64,000 bases of DNA from Falsiroseomonas bella (GCF_003173615.1 NZ_QGNA01000003.1:842723-906722); one strand, 5' to 3'; shown: positions 24,012 to 32,930, counted from the first letter of the stretch. Notes: a model not told the origin generated them from the sequence alone. Program-made: numbers and translations.

Positions 24012-24481
24012 GCCAGCGCGTGGAGATCACCCTTCGGGTGAACGGGGAACGCGTGTCGCGCAGCGTGGAGCCGCGGCGTCACCTGATCGACTTCCTGCGG
24101 CTCGACCTCGGGCTGACGGGCAGCCATGCGGGCTGCGAGCACGGCGTGTGCGGCGCCTGCACGGTGCGGGTGGATGACGAGATCGTGCGCGGCTGCCTGG
24201 TGCTGGCGGCGAGCCTGGACGGCGCCGAGGTGACGACCATCGAGGGCCTGACGGAGAGCGGCGAGGTCGCCGACCTCCAGGCCGCCTTCGTCGCGCGTAA
24301 CGCGGCGCAGTGCGGCTTCTGCACGCCCGGGATGGTGATGGCGGCGGCGGACATCCTGCGGCATCACCAGGATGCGGACCGCACGGCGATCCGTGAGCAT
24401 CTCTCGGGCAATTACTGCCGCTGCACCGGCTACCAGGCGATCGTGGACGCGGTTGCGGAGACCCTGGAGTCCCGGCGATGA
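24008..24481 (+). CDS. Molybdenum hydroxylase 2Fe-2S subunit (CoxS-like)
   Basis: 157 residues. The N-terminal plant-type ferredoxin cluster uses Cys43, Cys48, Cys51 and Cys63 (GCEHGVCGACTV ... RGC); the second cluster uses Cys102, Cys105, Cys137 and Cys139 (QCGFCTPGM ... NYCRCTGY). It conducts electrons between the molybdenum site and FAD in the cytosolic complex. ATGA overlaps with both neighbours show coupled synthesis of the three subunits. Confidence 0.96.
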   Translation: MSQRVEITLRVNGERVSRSVEPRRHLIDFLRLDLGLTGSHAGCEHGVCGACTVRVDDEIVRGCLVLAASLDGAEVTTIEGLTESGEVADLQAAFVARNAAQCGFCTPGMVMAAADILRHHQDADRTAIREHLSGNYCRCTGYQAIVDAVAETLESRR

Positions 24482-26874
24482 ACGAGATTCCGACGCCCGA
24501 AAACATCGGGCTCTCGCGCGAGGACCTGCCGAATTCCTATATCGGCCGATCGGTGCCGCGGCCGAACCTGCCGAAGCTGGTGCAGGGGCTGGCGAGCTAC
24601 ACGGACGACGTGACTCTGCCGCGCATGGTGCATGCGGCCTTCCTGCGCAGCCCGCACGCGCATGCGCGGATCGTGAAGGTGGACAGCGCCGCGGCGCTGG
24701 CGGTGCCGGGCGTGCTGCGCGTGTTCACGGGCGCCGATCTCGCGAAGGTCTGCGATCCCTGGGTGGCGACGCTCGATCACCTCAAGGGCATGAAGTCGGC
24801 GCCGCAGCACCCGCTGCCGCTGGAGCGCGCGACCTGGCAGGGCGAGCCGGTCGTGGCCGTGATCGCCGAGAGCCGCGCGGCGGCGGAGGACGGCGTCGCG
24901 GCGCTGGCGGTGGAATGGGAGCCGCTGCCGGCGCAGCTCGACATGGAGACGGCGCTGGCGCCGGGCGCGGTGCTGATCCATCCGGCGCTCGGCGACAACC
25001 TGGTCTTCACGCGCACCGCGACGAAGGGCGATGTGGAGGCGGCGATGGCCGCCGCGCACAAGGTGGTGGAGGCCACCTTCGTCACCGGGCGGCATACCGG
25101 CGTCACGCTGGAGCCGCGCAGCATCATCGCCGACTACAACCGCGCCGATGGCACGCTGACCGCGCACCATTCGACGCAGGCGCCGCACATGATGCAGGGC
25201 GTCTTCGCGAAGCAGCTGCGGATGGAGGAAGGCCAGGTCCGCGTCATCTGCAAGGATGTCGGCGGCAGCTTCGGCATCAAGGTGCATGTCTATCCGGACG
25301 AGGTGGCCGTCGCCGCGATCGCCAAGGTGATGGGCCGGCCGGTGAAGTTCGTCGCCGACCGCTTCGAGAGCTTCGTCAGCGACATCCATGCGCGCGACCA
25401 CCGGCTGAAGGGCCGCATCGCGGTGGATGCCGAGGGGAAGATCCTCGCCTTCGACATCGACGACCTGACGGGCATCGGGCCCTATTCCGTCTATCCGCGC
25501 ACCAGCGCGGTGGAGGGGAACCAGGTGGTGAACCTCTGCGGCGGGCCCTACGACTTCGCGAACTACCGCTGCACGACGACGGTGGTGCTGCAGAACAAGA
25601 CGCCGACCTGCCAGTATCGCGCCGTGGGCCATCCCATCGCGACGGCCGTGACGGAGGGGCTGGTGGACCTCGCCGCGGAGGCGCTCGGGATGGACCCGAT
25701 CGAGATCCGCCGGCGCAACCTGATCCGCGACGACGCCTATCCCTACACCTCGCCGCCGGGCATGCGGTTCGAGGGGCTGTCGCACCATGCCGCGCTGGAG
25801 AAGCTGCTGGCGATGGTGCCGGTCGCGAAGATCCGCGCCGACCAGGAGGCGCAGCGGAAGAAGGGCGTGTATCGCGGCCTCGGCTTCGCGAGCTTCATCG
25901 AGCTGACCAACCCCTCGCCCTTCATGTACGGGCTCGGCGGCGCCCGCATCTCGGCGCAGGACGGCGCGACGGTGCGGATGGACCCCGATGGCTCGGTGGT
26001 GGTGCTCTCCGGCGTGACGGAGCAGGGCCAGGGCACGGAAGGCATCCTGCGCCAGATCGTCGCGCATGGCGTCGGCGTGGCGCTGGAGCGGGTGAAGGTG
26101 GTGACGGGCGACACGCAGACGACGCCCTATGGCGGCGGCACCTGGGCCTGCCGCGGCGCCGGCATCGGCGGCGAGGCGGCGCTGCAATCCGCAATCGCGC
26201 TGAAGCAGCAGATCCTGGTCGTCGCCGGCGCGATGCTGCAGGCGGCCCCGGAGAGCCTCGACATCGTGCTCGGCCAGGTGGTGGACAAGGCCACGGGCCG
26301 CGAACGCATGCCGCTCGGCGAGCTCGGCCGCATCCTCTATTTCCGCGGCGACACGCTCCCAAAAGACCTGCCGCGGGAGCTGGTGCAGACGCGGCACTTC
26401 ATCACCAAGGAATACCCCTTCGCCTTCACCAACGGCATCCAGGCCTGCTGGGCCGAGGTGGACGCCGAGACCGGCCTGGTGACGGTGCTGGAGCATTGGT
26501 GCGTCGAGGATTGCGGGCGGGTGATCAACCCGCTTCTGGTGGACGAGCAGGTGCGCGGCGGGATCGTGCAGGGGCTCGGCGGCGCGCTCTATGAGCATTG
26601 CGTGTATGACGGGCAGGGCAACCTGCTGACGACGACGATGGCCGACTACCTCGTGCCGATGTCGGCCGAGATGCCGGACATCCATGTCGGCCATGTGGAG
26701 ACGCCGACGCGGGAATCCCTGCTCGGCGCCAAGGGCGCGGGTGAGGCCGGCACCGCCGGCGCGCCGGCCGCGCTGATGAACGCGATCAACGACGCGCTGC
26801 GCCCGCTGGGCGCGCGCGTGACGGAACAGCCCTTCACCCCCGCCTGCATCCTGCAGGCACTGGGGAAGATCTGA
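24478..26874 (+). CDS. Molybdenum hydroxylase catalytic subunit (CoxL/xanthine dehydrogenase-like)
   Basis: 798 residues, the Mo-pterin subunit. It opens with YIGRSVPRPNLPKLVQGLASYTDD and VHAAFLRSPHAHARI; cofactor-binding segments include GGSFGIKVHVYPDE, CQYRAVGHPIATAVTEGLVD and GGGTWACRGAGIGGEAAL. The proposed catalytic Glu756 is in KGAGEAGTAG. The loop AYRCSFR with the Cu-ligating Cys of CO dehydrogenase form I is absent (QYRAVGH instead), so it is not a CO oxidiser but an aldehyde-, purine- or N-heterocycle-type hydroxylase. The following TRAP genes may import its substrate. Confidence 0.94.
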   Translation: MNEIPTPENIGLSREDLPNSYIGRSVPRPNLPKLVQGLASYTDDVTLPRMVHAAFLRSPHAHARIVKVDSAAALAVPGVLRVFTGADLAKVCDPWVATLDHLKGMKSAPQHPLPLERATWQGEPVVAVIAESRAAAEDGVAALAVEWEPLPAQLDMETALAPGAVLIHPALGDNLVFTRTATKGDVEAAMAAAHKVVEATFVTGRHTGVTLEPRSIIADYNRADGTLTAHHSTQAPHMMQGVFAKQLRMEEGQVRVICKDVGGSFGIKVHVYPDEVAVAAIAKVMGRPVKFVADRFESFVSDIHARDHRLKGRIAVDAEGKILAFDIDDLTGIGPYSVYPRTSAVEGNQVVNLCGGPYDFANYRCTTTVVLQNKTPTCQYRAVGHPIATAVTEGLVDLAAEALGMDPIEIRRRNLIRDDAYPYTSPPGMRFEGLSHHAALEKLLAMVPVAKIRADQEAQRKKGVYRGLGFASFIELTNPSPFMYGLGGARISAQDGATVRMDPDGSVVVLSGVTEQGQGTEGILRQIVAHGVGVALERVKVVTGDTQTTPYGGGTWACRGAGIGGEAALQSAIALKQQILVVAGAMLQAAPESLDIVLGQVVDKATGRERMPLGELGRILYFRGDTLPKDLPRELVQTRHFITKEYPFAFTNGIQACWAEVDAETGLVTVLEHWCVEDCGRVINPLLVDEQVRGGIVQGLGGALYEHCVYDGQGNLLTTTMADYLVPMSAEMPDIHVGHVETPTRESLLGAKGAGEAGTAGAPAALMNAINDALRPLGARVTEQPFTPACILQALGKI

Positions 26875-26897
26875 AGCATCCAGGGAGACGAACGACC

Positions 26898-27968
26898 ATG
26901 ACCATCCGTCGCCGCGGCCTGCTGGCCGGCACCGCCGCGCTGCCGCTGTTCTCGATCGAGAGCCGCGCGCAGACCGCGCTCAACATCACCATCGCCTCCA
27001 GCCACCCGGTCGCGAACTACTGGGTCGCCAACATGAAGAACGTGTTCCAGCCGGAGGTGGAGAAGCACCTGCGCGACAACGGCAACACGCACCGGATCAA
27101 CTGGCGCGAGGCCTATGGCGGCACGCTCTATCGCTTCCAGGACACGATGGAGGCGGTGCGCGACAACATCACGGACATCGGCTATGTCGGCACGCTGTGG
27201 GAAGGCAGCACGATGCCGCTGCAGAACGTGACCTACTTCACGCCCTTCGCCACCGGCGACCACGGCGTCGTGGCCCGCGCCTTCGAGCAGATGAACGAGA
27301 CGGTTCCGGCGATCCGCCAGAACTGGAACGGGCTGAACATGATCCCGCTCTCCTCCTTCATCACCGACACCTACCACATCTGGTCGAACTTCCCGATCCG
27401 CACGCTGGACGACCTGCGAAACCGCAAGCTCGCCGCGCCCGGCACGAGCGCGGGCTGGCTGCAGGGCACGGGCGCGACGCCGGTGGATGGCGCGCTGACG
27501 ACGTACTACACGGACATCCAGACCGGCGTGATCGAGGGCGCGCTGTCCTTCTATGTCGGCATCCTGCCGACCCGCGTGTACGAGGTCGCGAAATACGTCA
27601 CCGAATGCGACATCGGCGCGATGTATGTCGGCGGCATCGCCGCGAACCGCCAGCGGATGGAACGCTGGCCGGCGCCGGTCCGCAATGCGATGGTCGCGGC
27701 GGGCAAGATCTCCACCGAGAAGCACATCGAGGACGTCTCCGCCCGCATCGCCAATGCGAAGTCGGAGATGGCGCAGAAGGGCGCGATCATCACCACGCTG
27801 CCCGCGGCCGAGCGCGAGCGCTGGATCCGCGGCCTGCCGAACCTCGCGAAGACCTGGGCCGACAGCTCCGGCCCGGCCGCGCGCGACGTGCTGAACGCCT
27901 ATTTCGCGGCGATCCGCGGCGCCGGGCAGACGCCCGGGCGCAACTGGGACCGCGAACTGACCTCCTGA
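26898..27968 (+). CDS. TRAP transporter substrate-binding protein (DctP family)
   Basis: 356 residues with a signal peptide (MTIRRRGLLAGTAALPLF...ESRAQT; the RRRG motif hints at Tat export). The mature part has TRAP features: ITIASSHPVANYW, a ligand-binding Arg region (LRNRKLAAPGTSAGWL), and DIQTGVIEGALSF. It captures an organic acid in the periplasm and hands it to the DctQ/M membrane proteins encoded next. The gene starts 23 bp after the Mo-hydroxylase catalytic subunit gene with GGGAGACGAACGACC before the ATG, so import and oxidation are probably co-expressed. Confidence 0.93.
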   Translation: MTIRRRGLLAGTAALPLFSIESRAQTALNITIASSHPVANYWVANMKNVFQPEVEKHLRDNGNTHRINWREAYGGTLYRFQDTMEAVRDNITDIGYVGTLWEGSTMPLQNVTYFTPFATGDHGVVARAFEQMNETVPAIRQNWNGLNMIPLSSFITDTYHIWSNFPIRTLDDLRNRKLAAPGTSAGWLQGTGATPVDGALTTYYTDIQTGVIEGALSFYVGILPTRVYEVAKYVTECDIGAMYVGGIAANRQRMERWPAPVRNAMVAAGKISTEKHIEDVSARIANAKSEMAQKGAIITTLPAAERERWIRGLPNLAKTWADSSGPAARDVLNAYFAAIRGAGQTPGRNWDRELTS

Positions 27969-27984
27969 CGCGAGCGGCGCCGCC

Positions 27985-28536
27985 ATGGCCGATGACATCG
28001 ACATGGCGGCGCTCGACGCCGCCGCCCCGCAGGGTTTCGACCCGGTCCGCCTGCTTCTCGACGGTCTGGCGGCGATCGGCACGATCTGGACCTTCGGGCT
28101 GATGTGCCTGATCTGCGCCGACGTGATCGGGCGCAGCTTCCTCAACGCGCCGATCACCGGGGTCGCGGAGATCGCCGCCCATTCCGTCGTCGGCATCGTC
28201 TTCCTGCAGATCGGGGCGACGATCTATGGCCGCCGCATGACGCGCGCCGACTTCCTGATCGAGCGCCTGCACCGCTCCGTCCCCGGCCTCGCGCGGTTGA
28301 TCGAGATCGTGTTCCTGCTGCTCGGCGCGGCCGTCATGGGCTTCATCGCGCAGGCTGCCTGGCCTGGGGTGTGGAATTCGCTCGGCGCGCGGGAGTTCTT
28401 CGGCGTGCAGGGCATCTTCACCGTCCCGACATGGCCGTTCCGCGCGCTGATCGTGCTCGGCGGCGTCGCCGGCGCGCTCGCCTATCTCGCGCTGTTCGTC
28501 GTCGAGGCGCGGCGTCTTCTCGGCGGCCGGAGCTGA
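27985..28536 (+). CDS. TRAP transporter small permease (DctQ family)
   Basis: 183 residues with four predicted membrane helices (LLLDGLAAIGTIWTFGLMCLI; VAEIAAHSVVGIVFLQIGATI; IEIVFLLLGAAVMGFIAQAAW; LIVLGGVAGALAYLALFVVE). A cytoplasmic N-terminus precedes the ADVIGRSFLNAPITG segment typical of DctQ. It pairs with the large permease encoded three bases downstream. Confidence 0.93.
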   Translation: MADDIDMAALDAAAPQGFDPVRLLLDGLAAIGTIWTFGLMCLICADVIGRSFLNAPITGVAEIAAHSVVGIVFLQIGATIYGRRMTRADFLIERLHRSVPGLARLIEIVFLLLGAAVMGFIAQAAWPGVWNSLGAREFFGVQGIFTVPTWPFRALIVLGGVAGALAYLALFVVEARRLLGGRS

Positions 28537-28539
28537 GCC

Positions 28540-29856
28540 ATGGACGACGTGAACATCGGCTTCGCGCTGATCGGCGCGATGGTCGCGCTGATCGTGCTGG
28601 GCCTGCCGATCGGCGTGTCGCTGATCTCGACCGGCGCGGTCGGCGTCTGGCTGATCCGCGACAATCCCGACCTCGCCTTCCGCTTCGCGGCCATGGCGAC
28701 CTATTCCGGCATCCAGGACTACATCTTCGCGACCATCCCGCTGTTCGTTTTGATGGGGCTGCTGGTCAGCGTCTCCGACATCGGCAAGGACACCTTCGAG
28801 GTCGCGCAGGCGCTGCTGCGGCGCATACGCGGCGGGCTCGGCATGGCGACCGTCGGCGCCAACGCCGTCTTCGCGGCCGTCACCGGCGTTTCCATCGCCT
28901 CGGCGGCCGTCTTCACCAAGGTCGCGGTGCCCGAGATGGTGCGCCACGGCTACACGATGCGCTTCGCCGCCGGGACGGTGGCGGGGTCCTCCATCCTCGG
29001 CATGCTGATCCCGCCTTCCCTTCTCATGATCGTCTATGGCGTGCTGGCCGAGGTCTCGATCGGCAAGATGTTCGTCGCCGGCGTGATACCGGGCGTGATG
29101 ATCGCGCTCGGCTTCGCCGTGCTGATCTGGGTCTATGCCGCCTTCTTCCCGTCGCGGATCATGACCCGCGCAACGCAGCCCGAGCTCAGCCAGCGCCCGA
29201 TGGCGGGCGGCGAGATGGCGATGAAGTCCGTGCCGATCATGGCGCTGGTGGCGCTGATCCTGGGCGGGCTCTACACGGGCTTCTTCACGCCGACCGAGGC
29301 GGGTGCGGTCGGCGCGGCCGGGGCGCTGGTGCTTGCCGTGGTGCGCCGGCGCCTGGACGGGCCGCGGTTCTGGCGCGTGCTGAAGGAGACGGGGCTGGTC
29401 TCCGCCTCGATCCTGTTCCTGCTGATCGCGGCGGGGCTCTATTCGCGCATGCTGTCCATGGCGGGCGTGCCGCAGGCGATCGGCGAGATGGTGGAGCACC
29501 TGGGCCTCGGGCCCTACGGCTTCCTCGCCGTGTTCGTGATCATCATCCTGCTGATGGGGATGATCCTGGACAGCACCTCCATCCTGCTGATCATGGTGCC
29601 GATCGGCGCGCCCATCGCCGCGGCGATGGGCTTCGACCTGATCCACTTCGGCATCATCGTCATCATCGCGGTGGAGATGGGGCTGCTGACGCCGCCCTTC
29701 GGCATCTCGGTCTTCACGGTGAAGGCGACGCTGGCCGATCCGCGCGTCGGCATCGAGACGATCTTCGCGGGCGCGCTGCCCTATGTGGCGGTGATGGGGC
29801 TCGCGCTGGTGGCGATCGCGCTGGTGCCCGGGTTGGCGACGGTGCTGGTGAACTGA
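28540..29856 (+). CDS. TRAP transporter large permease (DctM family)
   Basis: 438 residues, about twelve hydrophobic segments, with DctM features such as GVSIASAAVFTKVAVPEM, AAGTVAGSSILGMLIPPSLLMIVYG, FFTPTEAGAVGAAGAL and LGMILDSTSILLIMVPI-like stretches (here MGMILDSTSILLIMVPIG). It forms the Na+-driven channel with DctQ. It ends the operon that begins with the Mo-hydroxylase genes; a long hairpin follows its stop. Confidence 0.95.
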   Translation: MDDVNIGFALIGAMVALIVLGLPIGVSLISTGAVGVWLIRDNPDLAFRFAAMATYSGIQDYIFATIPLFVLMGLLVSVSDIGKDTFEVAQALLRRIRGGLGMATVGANAVFAAVTGVSIASAAVFTKVAVPEMVRHGYTMRFAAGTVAGSSILGMLIPPSLLMIVYGVLAEVSIGKMFVAGVIPGVMIALGFAVLIWVYAAFFPSRIMTRATQPELSQRPMAGGEMAMKSVPIMALVALILGGLYTGFFTPTEAGAVGAAGALVLAVVRRRLDGPRFWRVLKETGLVSASILFLLIAAGLYSRMLSMAGVPQAIGEMVEHLGLGPYGFLAVFVIIILLMGMILDSTSILLIMVPIGAPIAAAMGFDLIHFGIIVIIAVEMGLLTPPFGISVFTVKATLADPRVGIETIFAGALPYVAVMGLALVAIALVPGLATVLVN

Positions 29857-29859
29857 GCG

Positions 29860-29884
29860 GGGCGCCGGCGGGAAGCCGGCGCCC
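29860..29884. terminator. Hairpin between convergent genes
   Basis: Ten-bp perfect stem GGGCGCCGGC / GCCGGCGCCC with loop GGGAA, in the 37-bp gap between the convergent DctM and TTT-receptor genes; no T-tract on either strand. Confidence 0.6.
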
Positions 29885-29893
29885 GCGGCTGCA

Positions 29894-30886
29894 TCAATCC
29901 ACGGTCGCGCCGGCGTCGCGCACCACCTCGGCCCAGCGCGCCACGTCCTGTTCCTGCACGGCGCGGAAGGCGGCGGGCGTGGTGACGGTCGGCGGGTCGA
30001 TGCCCTGGTCCTGGATCAGCCAGGTGCGGAACTCGGGCGCGGAGATGATCTTCACGATCTCCTCGCTCAGGCGCTGCGTGATGGCGGGCGGCAGGTTGGC
30101 CGGGCCGAAGATGCCGTACCAGGTGGTGCTCTCGAAGCCGGGCAGGCCGCAGGCCTCGGCCACGGTCGGCACGTTCGGCAGCGCCGGGATGCGCTCGCGG
30201 GTGGTCACCGCATGGCCGCGCACCTGACCCTGGGTGATCATCGGGATCGCCGGGCCGGTCTGGTTGAAGAAGAGGTCGATCTGCCCGCCGAGCAGCGCGG
30301 TGACCACGCCGGCCTGGCCGACGAAGGGCACATGCACCATGTCGAGATTCGCCGCCTTGGCGAAGCGCACGGCGGCGAGGTGGGTGGAGGCGCCGTTGCC
30401 GGTGCTGCCGTAGTTCAGCGCGCCCGGCCGCGCGCGGGCGTCGTTGATGACGTCCATGCAGGTCCGGTACTGCGGGCGATGCTCGATCGAGGTGGTCAGG
30501 ATGTTCGGCACGTCGCCGAGATGGGCGATGGCGGTGAAGTCGTTCAGCACGTTGAAGGGCAGCCGGCGATAGAGCGCCTGGTTGATCGCATGCGTGCCCG
30601 CGGTGCCGAACAGGATCGTGTAGCCGTCGGGCCGCGCCTTCGCGACGAAGTCGGAGGCGACGTTGCCGCCGGCGCCGGTGCGCGGATTGACCACGACCGC
30701 CTGGCCGAGCGCGCGGCCGAGCGGATCCGCCAGCTTGCGAGCATAGATGCCGACGCCGGAGCTGTTGGGGAAGCCGATCACCATCTCGATCGGGCGCGTC
30801 GGCCATTGCGGGGCCTGCGCGGCGGCGGGCGCCGCGCCGAGCAGCGCGGCGAACGGCAGGGCCAGGAGGCGGCGTGACAGTCTCAT
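29894..30886 (-). CDS. Tripartite tricarboxylate transporter receptor (Bug/TctC family)
   Basis: 330 residues: signal peptide MRLSRRLLALPFAALLGAAP...AQA, then the family hallmark WPTRPIEMVIGFPNSSGVGIYARKLA, RTGAGGNVASDFVAKARPDGYTILFGT, and the C-terminal PTVAEACGLPGFESTTWYGIFGPANLP. Such receptors bind carboxylates in the periplasm and usually act with TctA/TctB, but no such permease genes are in the window, as with most members of this hugely expanded family. The start at 30886 follows GGAGAAGACCGC. It is divergent from the racemase-like gene. Confidence 0.93.
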   Translation of the reverse strand: MRLSRRLLALPFAALLGAAPAAAQAPQWPTRPIEMVIGFPNSSGVGIYARKLADPLGRALGQAVVVNPRTGAGGNVASDFVAKARPDGYTILFGTAGTHAINQALYRRLPFNVLNDFTAIAHLGDVPNILTTSIEHRPQYRTCMDVINDARARPGALNYGSTGNGASTHLAAVRFAKAANLDMVHVPFVGQAGVVTALLGGQIDLFFNQTGPAIPMITQGQVRGHAVTTRERIPALPNVPTVAEACGLPGFESTTWYGIFGPANLPPAITQRLSEEIVKIISAPEFRTWLIQDQGIDPPTVTTPAAFRAVQEQDVARWAEVVRDAGATVD

Positions 30887-30986
30887 CTGCGGTCTTCTCC
30901 CGATGTTTGCCGGGCGACTTGAAGGCGTGCGGGCGGGCATGGCAACCCCCTTCGCCGCAATGGCGATCACCGGCTAGGCTTGGCGC

Positions 30987-31724
30987 ATGACGCAGCAAGC
31001 CCCGGCACCGCGCATCGCGCGCGGCGGCAAATCCATCTATGGCGCGCCGCTCGGCATCCTGATGCTCGAGGCGCGCTTCCCGCGCATCCCGGGCGACATG
31101 GGGAATGCGGCGACCTGGCCCTTTCCCGTGCTGTTCCGCGTGGTGCGCGGCGCGAGCCCGGAGAAGGTGGTGCTGCAGGGTGCGCGCGGGCTGCTGCCGG
31201 ATTTCGTCGCGGCGGCGCAGGATCTGGTGGATCTCGGCGCGGAGGCGATCACCACCAATTGCGGCTTCCTCTCGCTGTTCCAGGCGGAGCTGGCGGCGGC
31301 GGTGGCGGTGCCGGTCGCGACATCGTCCTTGATGCAGGTGCCCTGGGTGCAGGCGACGCTGCCGCCGGGGCGGCGCGTTGGCGTGATCACGGTCAGCCGC
31401 GGCAGCCTGACGCCGGCGCATCTGGATGCCGCCGGCGTGCCACGCGACGTCCCGGTGGAGGGCACGGAGGATGGCCGCGAATTCTTCCGCGTGCTGATCC
31501 GCGGCGAGAAGCAGGACATGGATGTCGCGCTGGCAGAGCAGGACATCCTGGAGGCCGGGCGGCGGCTGGTCTCGCGCCACCCGGAGGTCGGCGCGATCGT
31601 GCTGGAATGCACGAACATGCCGCCCTACGCCGCGGCGCTGCAGGCTGCGCTGGGGCTGCCGGTGTACGACATCTACACGCTGGTGAGCTGGTTCCACGGC
31701 GGGCTGCGGCCGCGCGCGTTCTGA
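30987..31724 (+). CDS. Aspartate/glutamate racemase family protein
   Basis: 245 residues of the Asp/Glu racemase fold, with the two acid/base cysteines in ITTNCGFLSLF and IVLECTNMPPYA. The N-terminus has KSIYGAPLGILMLEARFPRIPGDMGNAATWPFPV, a form seen in hydantoin racemase and maleate isomerase-like relatives, so the substrate may be a dicarboxylate or amide derivative rather than free Asp or Glu. The neighbouring divergent carboxylate receptor supports a carboxylate substrate. Confidence 0.88.
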   Translation: MTQQAPAPRIARGGKSIYGAPLGILMLEARFPRIPGDMGNAATWPFPVLFRVVRGASPEKVVLQGARGLLPDFVAAAQDLVDLGAEAITTNCGFLSLFQAELAAAVAVPVATSSLMQVPWVQATLPPGRRVGVITVSRGSLTPAHLDAAGVPRDVPVEGTEDGREFFRVLIRGEKQDMDVALAEQDILEAGRRLVSRHPEVGAIVLECTNMPPYAAALQAALGLPVYDIYTLVSWFHGGLRPRAF

Positions 31725-31752
31725 CGCGAGGCGTCACCGCGGGCGGGCCGCG

Positions 31753-31989
31753 TCAGCGCCCCTCCCGCGCCGCCTTGTCCAGCACCGCCTCGATGGCGTC
31801 GCGCAGGGCGTGGAGTTCGCCGCTGGCACGGGTGCGCTCCGCGGCGATCGCGACGACGGCGGCGACCGCTGGGATCAGGGAGGGGACCACGCGCGGCTTG
31901 CTGCCGCCCGGCGGGTCCAGCGCGTCGCCCAGTCCGGGCGGTCGGAGCGGCGTGGACCAGGGCACCGGGTAGGGCAGCGGTGACGGCAT
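31753..31989 (-). CDS. Small hypothetical protein
   Basis: 78 residues from the ATG at 31989, chosen because CGAAGGAGAGTCCC lies directly upstream. A Pro-rich N-terminal half (MPSPLPYPVPWSTPLRPPGL) precedes a short hydrophobic stretch (LIPAVAAVVAIAA) and an amphipathic helix with acidic and basic residues (ELHALRDAIEAVLDKAARE). No family is recognised; perhaps a membrane-associated peptide. Confidence 0.6.
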   Translation of the reverse strand: MPSPLPYPVPWSTPLRPPGLGDALDPPGGSKPRVVPSLIPAVAAVVAIAAERTRASGELHALRDAIEAVLDKAAREGR

Positions 31990-32111
31990 CGGGACTCTCC
32001 TTCGCGCGGGGAGGCGCCCAGCCTTCGTCACATTGCGGGAGTGAAGAAAGGGTAAACGGAATCGCCCGATCGGGCGGCGCGGCACCGAAAGTGGTTAACG
32101 CCCTCGGGCAG

Positions 32112-32142
32112 AAAAAAGCCCCGGCCGCGCAGCGACCGGGGC
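32112..32142 (-). terminator. Intrinsic terminator of the cold-shock-domain gene
   Basis: On the minus strand GCCCCGG...CCGGGGC followed by TTTTTT, starting 27 bases after the stop codon of the cold-shock-domain gene. Confidence 0.88.
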
Positions 32143-32168
32143 CCTCAGTCTGGTTGCGGGGCTGCGGC

Positions 32169-32930
32169 CTACTTGATGCTGACCGCCTGCCGCCCGCGCT
32201 GTCCGTCACGCACGTCGAGCGCGACCTTCTCGCCCTGCTGCACGTCCTGCTTGCCGGCGCGCTGCAGCACGGAGGAATGCAGGAACACGTCCTGGCCGCC
32301 ATCGTCGGGCGTGACGAAGCCGAAGCCACGGACTTGGTCGAACCACTTCACCGTGCCGCTGATGGCATAGGTGGGGCCGCCCTCGTCGCGGGCGAAGTCG
32401 CGCCGGGGCGGACGGTCACCGAAGCCGCCGCCACCGCCGCCGCCGAAGCCGCCGCCGCGCGGGCCGCCGAAGCCGCCGCCACCGCCGCCGCCGAAGCCGC
32501 CGCCGCGCGGGCCGCCGAAGCCACCGCCGCCGCCGCCGAAGTCACGCCGCGGGGGGCGATCGCCGAAGCCGCCGCCGCCACCGAAGTCGCGCCGCGGGGG
32601 GCGGTCGCCGAAGCCGCCGCCGCCACCGAAGTCGCGCCGGGGAGGACGGTCGCCAAAGCCGCCGCGCGGGCGATCGCCGCCGCCGGGGCCCTTGGTGAGG
32701 CTGTGGATCCGCGTGACCAGGCGACGGCCCTGACGGTCCTCGCCGATCTCGCAGTTCAGCTTGTCGCCGGTGTCCGGCGGCTCGATGCCGGCTTCCGTCA
32801 GTGCGGAAGCGTGGAAGAAGACGTCCTGCCCGTCCGGTCCGAGGACGAAGCCGAACCCCTTTCGAGCATTGTACCACTTAACCTCGGCCTCGATCGGGCC
32901 GCCATCACCCTGTTCGCTATCGGGAAGCAC
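32169..32930 (-). CDS. Double cold-shock-domain protein with a Gly/Arg-rich RGG-like linker
   Basis: 253 residues from a GTG at 32930; a TTG at 32942 is an alternative, and the start is uncertain. The first cold-shock domain (EAEVKWYNARKGFGFVLGPD, DVFFHASAL) carries both RNP motifs. The linker has four FGDRPPRRDF units and two FGGPRGGGF units set in long Gly runs. The second cold-shock domain (GTVKWFDQVRGFGFVTPDDG, DVFLHSSVL) is also complete. Cold-shock domains bind single-stranded RNA and DNA; an RGG-like disordered linker is common in eukaryotic RNA-binding proteins and adds RNA contacts or condensate formation. It is transcribed alone and closed by a strong terminator. Confidence 0.88.
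   Translation of the reverse strand: MLPDSEQGDGGPIEAEVKWYNARKGFGFVLGPDGQDVFFHASALTEAGIEPPDTGDKLNCEIGEDRQGRRLVTRIHSLTKGPGGGDRPRGGFGDRPPRRDFGGGGGFGDRPPRRDFGGGGGFGDRPPRRDFGGGGGGFGGPRGGGFGGGGGGGFGGPRGGGFGGGGGGGFGDRPPRRDFARDEGGPTYAISGTVKWFDQVRGFGFVTPDDGGQDVFLHSSVLQRAGKQDVQQGEKVALDVRDGQRGRQAVSIK

Noticed and set aside
24430..26694. Long minus-strand frame over the Mo-hydroxylase subunit
   Set aside because: His/Arg/Asp-rich shadow with no domain; the plus strand encodes the conserved catalytic subunit.
23136..26874. Carbon monoxide dehydrogenase
   Set aside because: The Cu-ligating AYRCSFR loop of form I CoxL is missing (QYRAVGH is present), and no coxD/E/F genes are seen.
32400..32690. Simple-sequence repeat array as a mobile or CRISPR element
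   Set aside because: The units encode the Gly/Arg linker of an in-frame cold-shock protein.
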